The position numbers were made by a program, and so were the translations under genes. A stretch of 64,000 bases of DNA from Haliclona indistincta (taxonomy: Eukaryota > Porifera > Demospongiae > Haplosclerida > Chalinidae): the NCBI GenBank assembly GCA_964017065.1, contig OZ024787.1, forward strand, positions 14,436,453 through 14,500,452, written 5' to 3'. The notes under the pieces were generated by a model. It saw only the letters and a list, made by a program, of their open reading frames with translations. It did no database searches and was not told the origin of the DNA. Shown piece after piece: positions 13,601 through 21,682 of the stretch; the first letter of the stretch is position 1, and the number at the start of each line of letters is the position of its first letter.

Positions 13601-13761
13601 CATCATGTATCAAACAATGACAGCTGCTACACTTACAAATAACACATGATCACAAATGAATGAAAAGTGTATTTCTGATAACATGCTCTGTTTTGACTAT
13701 TACTAGTTTGAGGAAATTATTAGTACTCGTCACTCACCAATCGCTCCTGAGGATTAGCCAT
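1023..13761 (-). CDS. Gene A: ankyrin-repeat gene, 5' part (3' end outside window)
   Basis: First of three paralogous minus-strand genes. Exons read by eye, all phase 0: 13761-13738 (ATG, residues MANPQERL, donor GTGAGT), 13583-13479 (35 codons, start of the ankyrin domain), 12082-11981, 11634-11533 (its paralogue in B has 99 bp; here an extra GTG precedes the donor) and 1121-1023 (33 codons). Each later exon encodes one ankyrin repeat with the TPLH signature, for example SGNTPLHQAA. By analogy with gene B the protein should continue into Roc, COR and death domains to the left of the window. The 10.4-kb intron 11532-1122 contains four nested transposons, against 1.1 kb for the same intron of gene B. 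Ankyrin repeats bind protein partners; the target is unknown. Whether so large an intron is still spliced cannot be judged from sequence. Confidence 0.75.
2187..2825. repeat. Fold-back structure with 246-bp perfect arms built of 30-bp repeats
   Basis: The arms 2187-2432 and 2580-2825 are reverse complements with no mismatch that I can see, separated by a 147-bp spacer. Each arm holds about six copies of a 30-bp unit (core GCTTGCAAAAGTAAAGGAAC). Because 30 is divisible by 3, open frames appear on both strands; they are repeat artefacts. The spacer contains degenerate copies of the 60-bp unit seen in tandem at 10.14-10.39 kb. Confidence 0.85.
2209..4131 (+). mobile_element. Element X, copy A (non-autonomous, palindromic end)
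   Basis: This runs from the TGTAGGGATGAC motif in the fold-back arm to GTCATCCCTACA followed by a 22-bp palindrome, ATCATTGCCGATCGGCAATG plus AT, at 4109-4130. A second, reverse-oriented copy lies at 8690-10555. The copies share the interior, including a GAA-rich stretch at 3718-3755 and a region open in both copies. No transposase motif is visible, and I do not regard the open frame as a gene. Confidence 0.6.
4466..4473 (+). promoter_or_regulatory. TATA box of the K1 transposase gene
   Basis: TATAAAAG lies 10 bp upstream of the proposed ATG at 4483. This is a strong TATA consensus, but the spacing implies a very short 5' leader, or that a downstream ATG is used. Confidence 0.45.
4483..7855 (+). 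CDS. DDE transposase with C-terminal TREX/DnaQ-like exonuclease domain
   Basis: Eleven exons: 4483-4576, 4643-5076, 5140-5538, 5595-5807, 5871-6113, 6176-6321, 6511-6911, 6965-7102, 7159-7298, 7348-7441, 7497-7855. They total 2661 nt (886 codons plus stop) with no internal stop and consistent phase at every GT-AG junction. Residues 1-176 are Gln/Ser-rich, then Cys-rich. Residues 177-480 look like a DDE transposase: Asp195 in SYDGFY, Asp267/269 in VTDKDSS, Glu429 in NTVEGFHG. After a basic linker and an acidic stretch (556-574), residues 592-780 have all DEDDh exonuclease motifs: LYDCETTGL (Asp597, Glu599), VAHNGYVFDFP (Asp700), HRAFPDVEAL (His769, Asp774). VAHNG...FDFP is TREX-like. A basic tail of ~110 residues follows. 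The expected role is element transposition in the nucleus, with the exonuclease trimming 3' DNA ends; that role is inference. Confidence 0.85.
7996..8001 (+). terminator. Possible polyadenylation signal of the K1 gene
   Basis: AATAAA lies about 140 bp after the stop codon, inside the element. It is canonical, but the region is AT-rich and no cleavage site can be confirmed. Confidence 0.4.
8690..10555 (-). mobile_element. Element X, copy B (inverted relative to copy A)
   Basis: The left end has the near-palindrome at 8692-8713 (one mismatch from copy A) followed by TGTAGGGATGACCTCG. The right end is AGTCATCCCTACAC. It is reverse-complementary to 2209-4131 over most of its length. It differs mainly in the fold-back arms, which hold fewer 30-bp units, and in the spacer, where a 60-bp unit has expanded. 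Confidence 0.6.
10138..10395. repeat. 60-bp tandem repeat, ~4 copies
   Basis: The unit begins GGAGGACGCAGTCCGATGAA and ends near TATCTGTGTTT. Four clear copies lie between the inverted arms of element X copy B. Degenerate single copies occur in the spacer of copy A (2490-2578). Confidence 0.85.
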
Positions 13762-15022
13762 GATACTATTACGGTTGAAAAGCCGAGGAAGAGATCGAGA
13801 ATAGAGACGCTCCTTCAGAAACGAGAGAAACGAGAAAAATACTCCACACAGCATGTGAAAATCACGTGATGTAACTAACTAGAGCCCCGCCTTCTTCTGT
13901 AGGACGAGATCTAGCTGTACCAGTGCTGTAGGACGAGATCTAGCTGTACCAGTGCTGTAGGACGAGATCTAGCTGTACCAGTGCTGTAGGACGAGATCTA
14001 GCTGTACCAGTGCTGTAGGACGAGATCTAGCTGTACCAGTGCTGTAGGACGAGATCTAGCTGTACCAGTGCTGTAGGACGAGATCTAGCTGTACCAGTGC
14101 TGTAGGACGAGATCTAGCTGTACCAGTGCTGTAGGACGAGATCTAGCTGTACCAGTGCTGTAGGACGAGATCTAGCTGTACCAGTGCTGTAGGACGAGAT
14201 CTAGCTGTACCAGTGCTGTAGGACGAGATCTAGCTGTACCAGTGCTGTAGGACGAGATCTAGCTGTACCAGTGCTGTAGGACGAGATCTAGCTGTACTGG
14301 CCAGTGCTGTAGGACGAGATCTAGCTGTACCAGTGCTGTAGGACGAGATCTAGCTGTACTGGCCAGTGCTGTAGGACGAGATCTAGCTGTACCAGTGCTG
14401 TAGGACGAGATCTAGCTGTACCAGTGCTGTAGGACGAGATCTAGCTGTACTGGCCAGTGCTGTAGGACGAGATCTAGCTGTACCAGTGCTGTAGGACGAG
14501 ATCTAGCTGTACCAGTGCTGTAGGACGAGATCTAGCTGTACCAGTGCTGTAGGACGAGATCTAGCTGTACCAGTGCTGTAGGACGAGATCTAGCTGTACC
14601 AGTGCTGTAGGACGAGATCTAGCTGTACCAGTGCTGTAGGACGAGATCTAGCTGTACTGGCCAGTGCTGTAGGACGAGATCTAGCTGTACCAGTGCTGTA
14701 GGACGAGATCTAGCTGTACCAGTGCTGTAGGACGAGATCTAGCTGTACCAGTGCTGTAGGACGAGATCTAGCTGTACCAGTGCTGTAGGACGAGATCTAG
14801 CTGTACCAGTGCTGTAGGACGAGATCTAGCTGTACTGGCCAGTGCTGTAGGACGAGATCTAGCTGTACCAGTGCTGTAGGACGAGATCTAGCTGTACTGG
14901 CCAGTGCTGTAGGACGAGATCTAGCTGTACCAGTGCTGTATGACGAGATCTAGCTGTACTGGCCAGTGCTGTAGGACGAGATCTAGCTGTACCAGTGCTG
15001 TAGGACGAGATCTAGCTGTACC

Positions 15023-15574
15023 TAGTCTGGGGTCCCGCCCCTTTCGCAACGAGGAAAGGGTCTGGTAAAAACCGTACAATTAAGTTGTGCAGCGGAAGCG
15101 CAATGTATTACATAATCATCAACCGCAACGCTCTCTGTACGTTCTCACTTGGCTCTCCATCAACGCGTTCAAAAGAGATACAACAATTATAATACTCTTT
15201 TAGCTTCCCTCGTAGCTTGTCGAACGTAGAGCCGTGAAGCAGAGCGTCTTCCCAAATCCCGTAGGAAGCGATCCGAAGACATCCTGCCCGCCAACAAAGG
15301 CCAACACTACCTCTTCTTGTTCGGGTTTTAAACGGTCGTACCCAAGCTCTTTGGCTGTCTGTCTGGCGGCCGATAGTATTGCCTCCCTGTTCCACCTTGG
15401 CTTGCTCATTCTTCTGTCTGTGGTCGTACGCCCACGTGAAACACGAACATTACGTAACTAATGATATGCACTGTAATCTGATTGGGCGCACTCTACAAGG
15501 TGCCGTGCACAACTTTCATGTACGGTTTTTACCAGACCCTTTCCTCGTTGCGAAAGGGGCGGGACCCCAGACTA
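15023..15574. mobile_element. MULE-like element carrying a captured helicase fragment
   Basis: It has 56-bp perfect TIRs (15023-15078 and 15519-15574, starting TAGTCTGGGGTCCCGCCCC), with similarity continuing to about 15091. A 9-bp direct duplication AGCTGTACC flanks it (15014-15022 and 15575-15583), made from the minisatellite unit. Long TIRs with a 9-bp target duplication are typical of the Mutator (MULE) superfamily. The interior has no transposase, only a helicase gene fragment, which is the Pack-MULE arrangement known mainly from plants. Confidence 0.8.
15108..15409 (-). pseudogene. RecQ-like helicase N-terminal fragment (broken)
   Basis: The minus strand from the ATG at 15409 reads through LGYDRLKPEQEEVV and FGSLPTGFGKTLCF, which match the Q-motif region and the Walker A (motif I, GFGKT) of RecQ-like DEAD/DEAH helicases. 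The frame then breaks near 15225. A +1/-1 change restores TFDKLRGKLKEYYNCCISF, the segment that normally follows motif I. Motifs Ia to VI are absent. It fills most of the MULE-like element, so I read it as captured host sequence, not a working helicase. Confidence 0.7.
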
Positions 15575-16003
15575 AGCTGTACCAGTGCTGTAGGACGAGA
15601 TCTAGCTGTACCAGTGCTGTAGGACGAGATCTAGCTGTACCAGCTGCTGTAGGACGAGATCTAGCTGTACCAGTGCTGTAGGACGAGATCTAGCTGTACC
15701 AGTGCTGTAGGACGAGATCTAGCTGTACCAGTGCTGTAGGACGAGATCTAGCTGTACCAGTGTGCTGTAGGACAAATTTGACCTATGCAGTATTGCTATT
15801 GCTGCATGTGAGTTGCTACTGACTAATGTCACTTCTGATCATAGTAATTGTCATCTTACTTTAACTGCATGTATAGTGCATTATGCCTTCATGTACTGCA
15901 GGTTTGTGAGCCGAGAATCCTGTTTTCATATTATGGCAAAAATCATTCATATTCAGTGATTATCAGTAATCTATATTGCCTGTTACTACTACTAGTCCAT
16001 AGG

Positions 16004-16926
16004 TCATGTAGTCAGTGCCTTGTGTGTGTATATCAGTGGGTTAACATCATCCACTAAATACAGCATTGCTGTGTAGATTTCTTCACCAGTACCAATAATC
16101 TAGAAAACCATGTAATAAATGGTTTAATAATTATGAACCAAAGCATTAAGTCACCTGGTCAGGAGGTAGCATGATCTTATAATAGCCTTTGTATCTCAGC
16201 TCAATAGTGAACGCTGCTGCTCTGAATCCATTATTCATATTAGCATCATGAGAATATAACCTGTGAAATAATGAAATAAATTAACATTACACCTAACATA
16301 TACATATGCTGACCAATCACAAGCTGATCCTGTATTTTGATACAGTCCATTACTCTTCATGGATTTGTAGTCTTTCCCATGCTGTACCTAATGTGCCATA
16401 TATGGATTCATCTCTAATTGAGGGGATTGACCTTTATTACATTTACCATTATATTTCCTAACTCTTCTAATCTTGATTCATCATGACTATTATCTCTTGT
16501 CCAACCATATGGTCGTATGATCAGTTCACTATACGAGTGAAAGTCTATCGCTATAACAACCTTTCCCAAACTCCTGCAATAGAGTAATACATTATCATAA
16601 ATACAGTGTTATCAGTCATTGCATACTTGAAATATTCACTAATAATCGTTGTTTCTTGCTCAAAAACTGCACTTGTTCCATGGTAGTCGTCTTCACATGG
16701 TTATCAGATATACCTCACTGAATCAGATGTAAAACCGCGTTCAATATTAGATATATATTAGTACAACAGTATGAAATATTAATATCACTGATATTTACTA
16801 GAGCCCAATGATCATTGAAATTTCAGTTTATATCAACTCCATGTTACAGCTGGAACCATGAGGAGGCGGCCGTCTGTTCTTGCGCCATAGACGATGAGCT
16901 TTGCTTTTTGGGTTACTCCATGTGAG
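16004..16926 (-). pseudogene. M14 zinc carboxypeptidase pseudogene, intron-containing
   Basis: Five to six minus-strand blocks match the M14 (carboxypeptidase A/B) family in order. 16926-~16800 has HRLWRKNRRPPPHGSSC, then a frameshift and a TGA where GVDINRNF would have Arg. ~16717-16627 has CEDDYHG but in-frame stops and a one-base deletion before it. 16573-16448 has VVIAIDFHSYSELI (zinc-ligand His), 16387-16314 has GLYQNTGSACDW, 16260-16155 has FTIELRYKGYY (catalytic Glu) and LPPDQ, and 16099-16004 has GTGEEIYTAMLYLVDDVN and a stop. The last four exons keep clean phases and splice sites; the first two are broken. Retained introns mean it arose by DNA duplication, not retroposition. It could be a truncated gene using only the 3' exons, but the first zinc-ligand motif (HxxE) was not found. 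Confidence 0.8.
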
Positions 16927-17283
16927 CTGTGTAGTGTAGGTATGTGTAATAATTATGAATACTGACTACATGTGTACCACATATCCATCGGGACTGGTAC
17001 AATAACAAAAATTATATTTTGTCGGAATTCCTGAGTGAGTAATTTTGGCACGGATGGAAATTTGTGAATCGTCAAGCTATCGCCAAAATATAATTCACCA
17101 AAATCTGCTTTTCTATGGCATTATTAATGTAATAGCTACATGAACCAGACGCTGGACGCCAAAATGCAAAATCTGGGTCATTTGTCAAAATTTTACCAAA
17201 TAATGACAGTGCCTCACTCTGTCATTACTGTATGATAGTGCCTCGGCACTCTATCATTACTGTATGATATCTATCTTCTACAG

Positions 17284-17593
17284 GGACTAAAGCAGGCTAA
17301 GAACAGAGACACAGATGCAGCTGTCAAGTCATGTGGACAGGCGTGTAACCTGACAGCTATGGTTACCATGAGTTATTATGGTTAGTGGGGTCTTGATTGG
17401 TCTAGCCATAATTCAAGCATTATTGAAGTGGTGGTTGAATACTGGTACTCTCTCTCTGACTATATCATACTAATGTGAAATGTTTCTTCATAATAATTGT
17501 TCTATAGGATCTGTTAAAGTTAAACCAGAAATCCCAAAGGAGCTTTTTGTACTTAATAAAAAATATAGCATTACGAAATGCCAGGTTGTCTAA
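17284..17593 (+). CDS. Two exons of an unidentified gene
   Basis: Exon 17284-17380 follows a CTACAG acceptor, reads AKNRDTDAAVKSCGQACN and ends G|GTTAGT. Exon 17508-17593 follows TCTATAG, keeps the phase and reads VKPEIPKELFVLNKK to a TAA. Splice sites and phase agree across the junction. I do not recognise the family, and no upstream exon could be found. Confidence 0.35.
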
Positions 17594-18239
17594 AACGAGA
17601 CTATCTCGCCTCAAGTTTTTCTTATCTGATTTCTGCGATGAACAGTCCTTCATATATTGCTCCTCTTCTGTAGAGATTGTTGAACAGCTTAAAGCCAAGT
17701 TGAAAATACATATCTTCAACATCGACACACTTGCTGCATGATATGAACTGGTTTGGGGCTAGCTGGAATTTCCCCAGTATATCATTGTATGAACAATACC
17801 TGACCACAGTCATTATAACTAGCACATTCATGGAATGGCAGGGGCGAGCCTGAGCATTGATATAATTAAGCCTCGTTAGTGTATACATGTAGTTGTGCAT
17901 AACATAAATCATAATTATTATTTGCAAGTTATGTGATGAGTCCAGGTTTTAGTAGATAAGTCTGTATTATGTGAACACCATGCAGTTTCACCACAGATTT
18001 TTATGCTATAATGTTAATATTTAACAACGCTAATGGGTTTGTTGATGGTGAATAGAATCAATAGTTTGGTTATGTTCAGATATGGTGCACTTTCTCCAAC
18101 TATCTCTTGCTGAGTGTGTTCATTGCCTAGGCGTCATGGGAACAATGTACCTCAGTGGAAGATGTGATAAGTAGGGTTCCTCGGTCTCCTCACTCACTGC
18201 AGGCTCTACTGCTAACGCACACGAGCTAATTAAACGTAC
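17594..18239. other. Intergenic, nothing recognised
   Basis: AT-rich sequence with only short incidental open frames on both strands. No repeat or conserved motif is visible. Confidence 0.3.
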
Positions 18240-18496
18240 CTAACTAAGTTACCGTTTGCTCTGTTGCAGCTACTGCTTTCCGCCGGCGTCTCCGGTAGGC
18301 CCTTTGATATTCCTTTTGTCGCTCCAGTCGTCTCGGCTTTCACGTTGATCGGGTGACTCTGCCTCTCGTCGTCGCTTTCTGGTAGCGGCCTTGTCGTGTA
18401 AAGTTGTTGCTTTTCAGGTGTCTCTGATCTCTGTTGTTGTAGTCTCTGACTCATCTGCATCATTGCCAGAATGCCAGGTATCTTGTTTGAAACCAA
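18240..18496 (-). CDS. Possible 5' exon, low-complexity protein
   Basis: An open minus-strand stretch ends at a good donor (AG|GTACGT at 18240/18239). Candidate starts are clustered near 18445-18496. The translation is polar and Gln/Ser/Pro-rich (for example MSQRLQQQRSETPEKQQ). The partner exon, which would lie to the left, was not identified, and there is no family match. Confidence 0.3.
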
Positions 18497-18545
18497 GCGC
18501 CAATTAATGCAATTATACTATGCGCACGTGCTAAAAGGGGCGTTT

Positions 18546-18757
18546 CCTACTTCTCGGGAACATTGAAAAGGACAAACGCTACCCCGTGACAGATAGATAG
18601 ATAGATTGATAGATAGATACATTCCCCGCCGCGTGGGCCATTGTGCCAATCCCTACTTCTCGGGAACATTGAAAAGGACAAACGCTACCCCGTGACAGAT
18701 AGATAGATAGATTGATAGATAGATACATTCCCCGCCGCGTGGGCCATTGTGCCAATC
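18546..18757. repeat. 106-bp direct duplication with (GATA)n
   Basis: Two adjacent near-perfect copies of a 106-bp unit start at 18546 and 18652. Each contains AACATTGAAAAGGACAAACG and a short AGATAGATAGAT microsatellite. Confidence 0.85.
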
Positions 18758-19193
18758 AATGTGGGGCTCGCTCAGGCTCGCCCCAATAATAAAGGTCCCT
18801 GATGCATTCATTGGTTTACTTAGCAACATAAATTCCAGGTAATCACAGTTGATCAGTAACCACTGTCATCTGACACACAACACAAGCACAGTGCTACACA
18901 CAACTTCATGAGACACATGTGATAATATAATGTCTCGTGTGTCTATCAGTTGCTTTTGGTATTGTGATTTTGGCAGTTGCAAAGTCACTTTAGTGATACT
19001 TTCCTAAAGAAGAAGCTCCCTACTGCTTATTGTCTTGTTTTATCTACAGTAAGCCACACCTCCTGAAGCTGTGGATAGTCACAACGACCATGCAACCACA
19101 CATTGTGGTGTTCATTGAGGCCCAGGAGGAACTTACTCAGCTATATATTGTTGCAGTAGAAGGACACAGCTATGTGTCCAATGCTCCTCATAC

Positions 19194-19509
19194 CTTGTGA
19201 AGTGCCTTCATATGTCACACGCTGTCTTCTTTGACGAGAACGATAGCACCGATGAGTACCAGCTGCTGAATCATCACTCGTATTCCCTTTATTAGTTTTC
19301 TTTTTGTCACTATTCAATTCTTCTGGTTCTACCTTCTCTGTTTGTTTTCTAATACTAACCTGAAAAGGTATCACTCTGAATACTGAACTTGATCGATGAG
19401 AGAGCAATGTACTTGTGCTCCTGAATTGACACTTGACTTACCCATGTCTCATCAATAGTGTCATCCTGTTGTTGAGTGTTGGCTATCCCTCCTTTAGCTA
19501 GAGCTGTTT
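19194..19509 (-). CDS. Two exons of an unidentified basic, low-complexity protein
   Basis: Exon 19509-19442 reads ALAKGGIANTQQQDDTIDE and ends TGG|GTAAGT. Exon 19359-19194 follows TTTTCAG, reads KQTEKVEPEELNSDKKK and RCYRSRQRRQRVTYEG, and ends G|GTATGA. Phases agree. The protein is charged and probably disordered. The neighbouring exons are not identified, and I cannot assign a function. Confidence 0.35.
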
Positions 19510-19862
19510 CTCATACTAAAGTGCCATTTCTTTTTGAAACATTACATATACTGCAGTTTTCATGACATATAGATTTGTTGTACATTGATAGACACATGTT
19601 CCTTATTACATGAGCAAATTAAATGAAACACAACATAGTTAATACAATATAATATTGTAGTTCAGTAAAAGGACAGATTGGGAACACTTCAATGAATGCT
19701 AGAAATTATTGGAGCTAGCTAGCAAATTAAAGTGCTGTAGTGAAGTGAGTGAAATGTCAGGTTCTCTCTAGAAATTATAACACTATAAACACAAAACACA
19801 CAAGTAAGATATAAACACAAGTCATGAACTAACATTTTTTAAAGTCGATCGAGGCGCATATG

Positions 19863-20223
19863 CAGTGGCGTAGGAAGATATTTTCGAAAGTGATGCACTA
19901 GACAATAGAAGTGGGCGAGCGAAGCGACCCCGAAAATTTTTTGCTAATTAATTATTCATGATTATGCAATTTACAGTACGTTGTGCCGCGAATTTGCATT
20001 CTTGATCTTGGTTGGTCTTGCTGAGGCGGCTGCGTGGACGATCGCCTTGAAAATATGCAATAATTATTGCTGTGCGCCATGGGCCTGCAATAACAAGCTC
20101 ATGCAGTTGTTTAATAATGATATTCACGAAGACTGGGCGTGTTACTTAGTAGTGAATATTATTAACTGGGTAAATTCAAGGTGATGCTCCAGCACCGGTG
20201 CACCATTTATTCCTACGCCACTG
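19863..20223. mobile_element. MITE with CAGTGGCGTAGGAA ends
   Basis: A 361-bp element with 14-bp TIRs, CAGTGGCGTAGGAA on the left and its complement ending at 20223, flanked by a 5-bp direct repeat ATATG (19858-19862 and 20224-20228). CAGTGGCGTA-type ends recur in animal hAT-related MITEs, but the 5-bp duplication does not match the usual 8 bp of hAT, so the superfamily is left open. Confidence 0.75.
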
Positions 20224-20229
20224 ATATGA

Positions 20230-20815
20230 AAGATTAGACCAGTTGGTGGGTGAGTAACATGGAGGGATTGGTATGCACACAATATGACACTGTAGATGAC
20301 ATCCTCTGAGTTGATCACTGTGACGTCACTATAGCTCACTGTTCTTGAACATGTGTGCCGGCATGGTTGAACCTCCACTCCACTGTTAGACACACCCACT
20401 AATAATCACTGAATGGTTTAGAACGTAATGTAACAAATGATATCAAGATATAACAATTTTTTATCATTGACCAAAAAATAATAGACCAGTTGAATTGACA
20501 CTGTTTAGTTGTAATAATCTACAGAGTCTGCGCTGTGTCTGCTGGTGTGGGACCATGTGATCTGATGAGCTACTTACTGCAGTGATACCAGTTCCTGCAT
20601 AATGATGATTGATTATTACAAGTGCAGAGAGTGTTATAGAGATCATTACCTGGAGTGAGTCCAGCAGAGTAGCGTGCTGTAATGAGATTTGTAAATAAAA
20701 GTTGAAAGTATTTTCTGAATTTGTGCTGGGCCTGTGAACTAGCTAGTGACAGTACCATGCGAATGTGGACAGGCAAAACAGGACAAAATCTCAAATTGAG
20801 ACTAACTGACCACAT
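20230..20815 (-). other. Possible degenerate or unrecognised minus-strand exons
   Basis: Open minus-strand stretches at about 20395-20235 (QPCRHTCSRTVSYSDVTVI) and 20815-20650 (SQAQHKFRKYFQLLF, ending TCCAG|GTAATG) have plausible splice borders. I recognise no family and cannot link them to neighbours. Confidence 0.25.
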
Positions 20816-21365
20816 GCAGCCAATGCAGCTCTGTGCTCATTCATGCTCTTCAAAGCTGAGATCAGGTCACTCCAAGATGCACTGGGAGAGCTCTTTAACC
20901 ATGCATCAAACATTTCAGTTTTGAGTCTCTCTACTCCGTGTATATGATAGGTGACATTAATACCATTCAACTTGCTCTTAGTGGCATTCAGTTTAAGACC
21001 AAGAGTGTGCCAATCAGTAACATCTGTGACTGTTTCAACAAGCAGTCTAAGAGGAGGAGAGCCTGCAGTATGGGATCGATTACTGTATCAGCACAACCTC
21101 TCTACTGGTTGTGCTTTAACTGCACTTGTCAAGTTACGTAGCTGACTTGACACACACACATCAGACACTGATATGGACACCCTGATCACAACACAAGGAT
21201 CAACAATTTATTACCTAGTTGGATAAGCGTTGTTACTAAAATATTATTTTTAAATTTTTTTGCAAATTCCGAAATAATTTACAATATGTACGATGATAAG
21301 TGATGTTGAGTTGATGTTCAGAACAGAATAATAATGATATAAATGATGTTATTTCCTACATAGTG

Positions 21366-21682
21366 TTATTGTGTATCAGTAGTTGATGTGATCCAGTCTT
21401 CAATCTCTTGTGCTAGTGCATTCTCCTCTACTATTGGAGAACGTAGAGTATCTATAATGGTAGCCCAAGTGAAGGGAGGGTCAGCTTTGTTCTCCCACAA
21501 ACTGAACACTTCAATGTAGCATTGTATAGCATCTTGATGGTGGGACTGTGAGATAGCTCTCAACTGGTGTTGCTCTAGGTTTAGTTCGATTCCAACTATT
21601 CTCCACTTGTCCATGGCTCTTCTGGCTACCCGGCGCATCAGATCACGCATTGTGGGTGGTTTATAGAGTGCTGGATCAGTTG
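21366..21682 (-). CDS. Gene B terminal exon: death domain
   Basis: This last exon starts after TACTACAG and ends in TAA. It encodes a typical death-fold domain: RRVARRAMDKWRIVGIEL, LEQHQLRAI, then PPFTWATIIDTLRSP and ALAQEIEDWI. Spacing of the hydrophobic helices and the W-x(2)-VGIEL core fit the Death family, which forms homotypic signalling complexes. It is unrelated in sequence to the death domain in the matching position of gene C. Confidence 0.85.

Larger units (their letters stand above)
13893..15770. repeat. 29-bp minisatellite (~45 copies), interrupted by a transposon
   Basis: The unit core is GCTGTAGGACGAGATCTAGC followed by TGTACCAGT. Most copies are identical; a minority are 33 bp with an inserted TGGC. 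It lies about 130 bp upstream of the gene A start codon. The matching position upstream of gene B (about 40610) has no such array, so it expanded in one paralogue only. The 552-bp element at 15023-15574 sits inside it. Confidence 0.95.

Noticed and set aside
13893..15770. Regular direct repeats suggestive of a CRISPR array
   Set aside because: Units are head-to-tail without unique spacers, and the context is intron-rich eukaryotic DNA; it is a minisatellite.
16004..16576. Functional carboxypeptidase
   Set aside because: The upstream exons that should supply the first zinc-binding residues are broken by stops and frameshifts.
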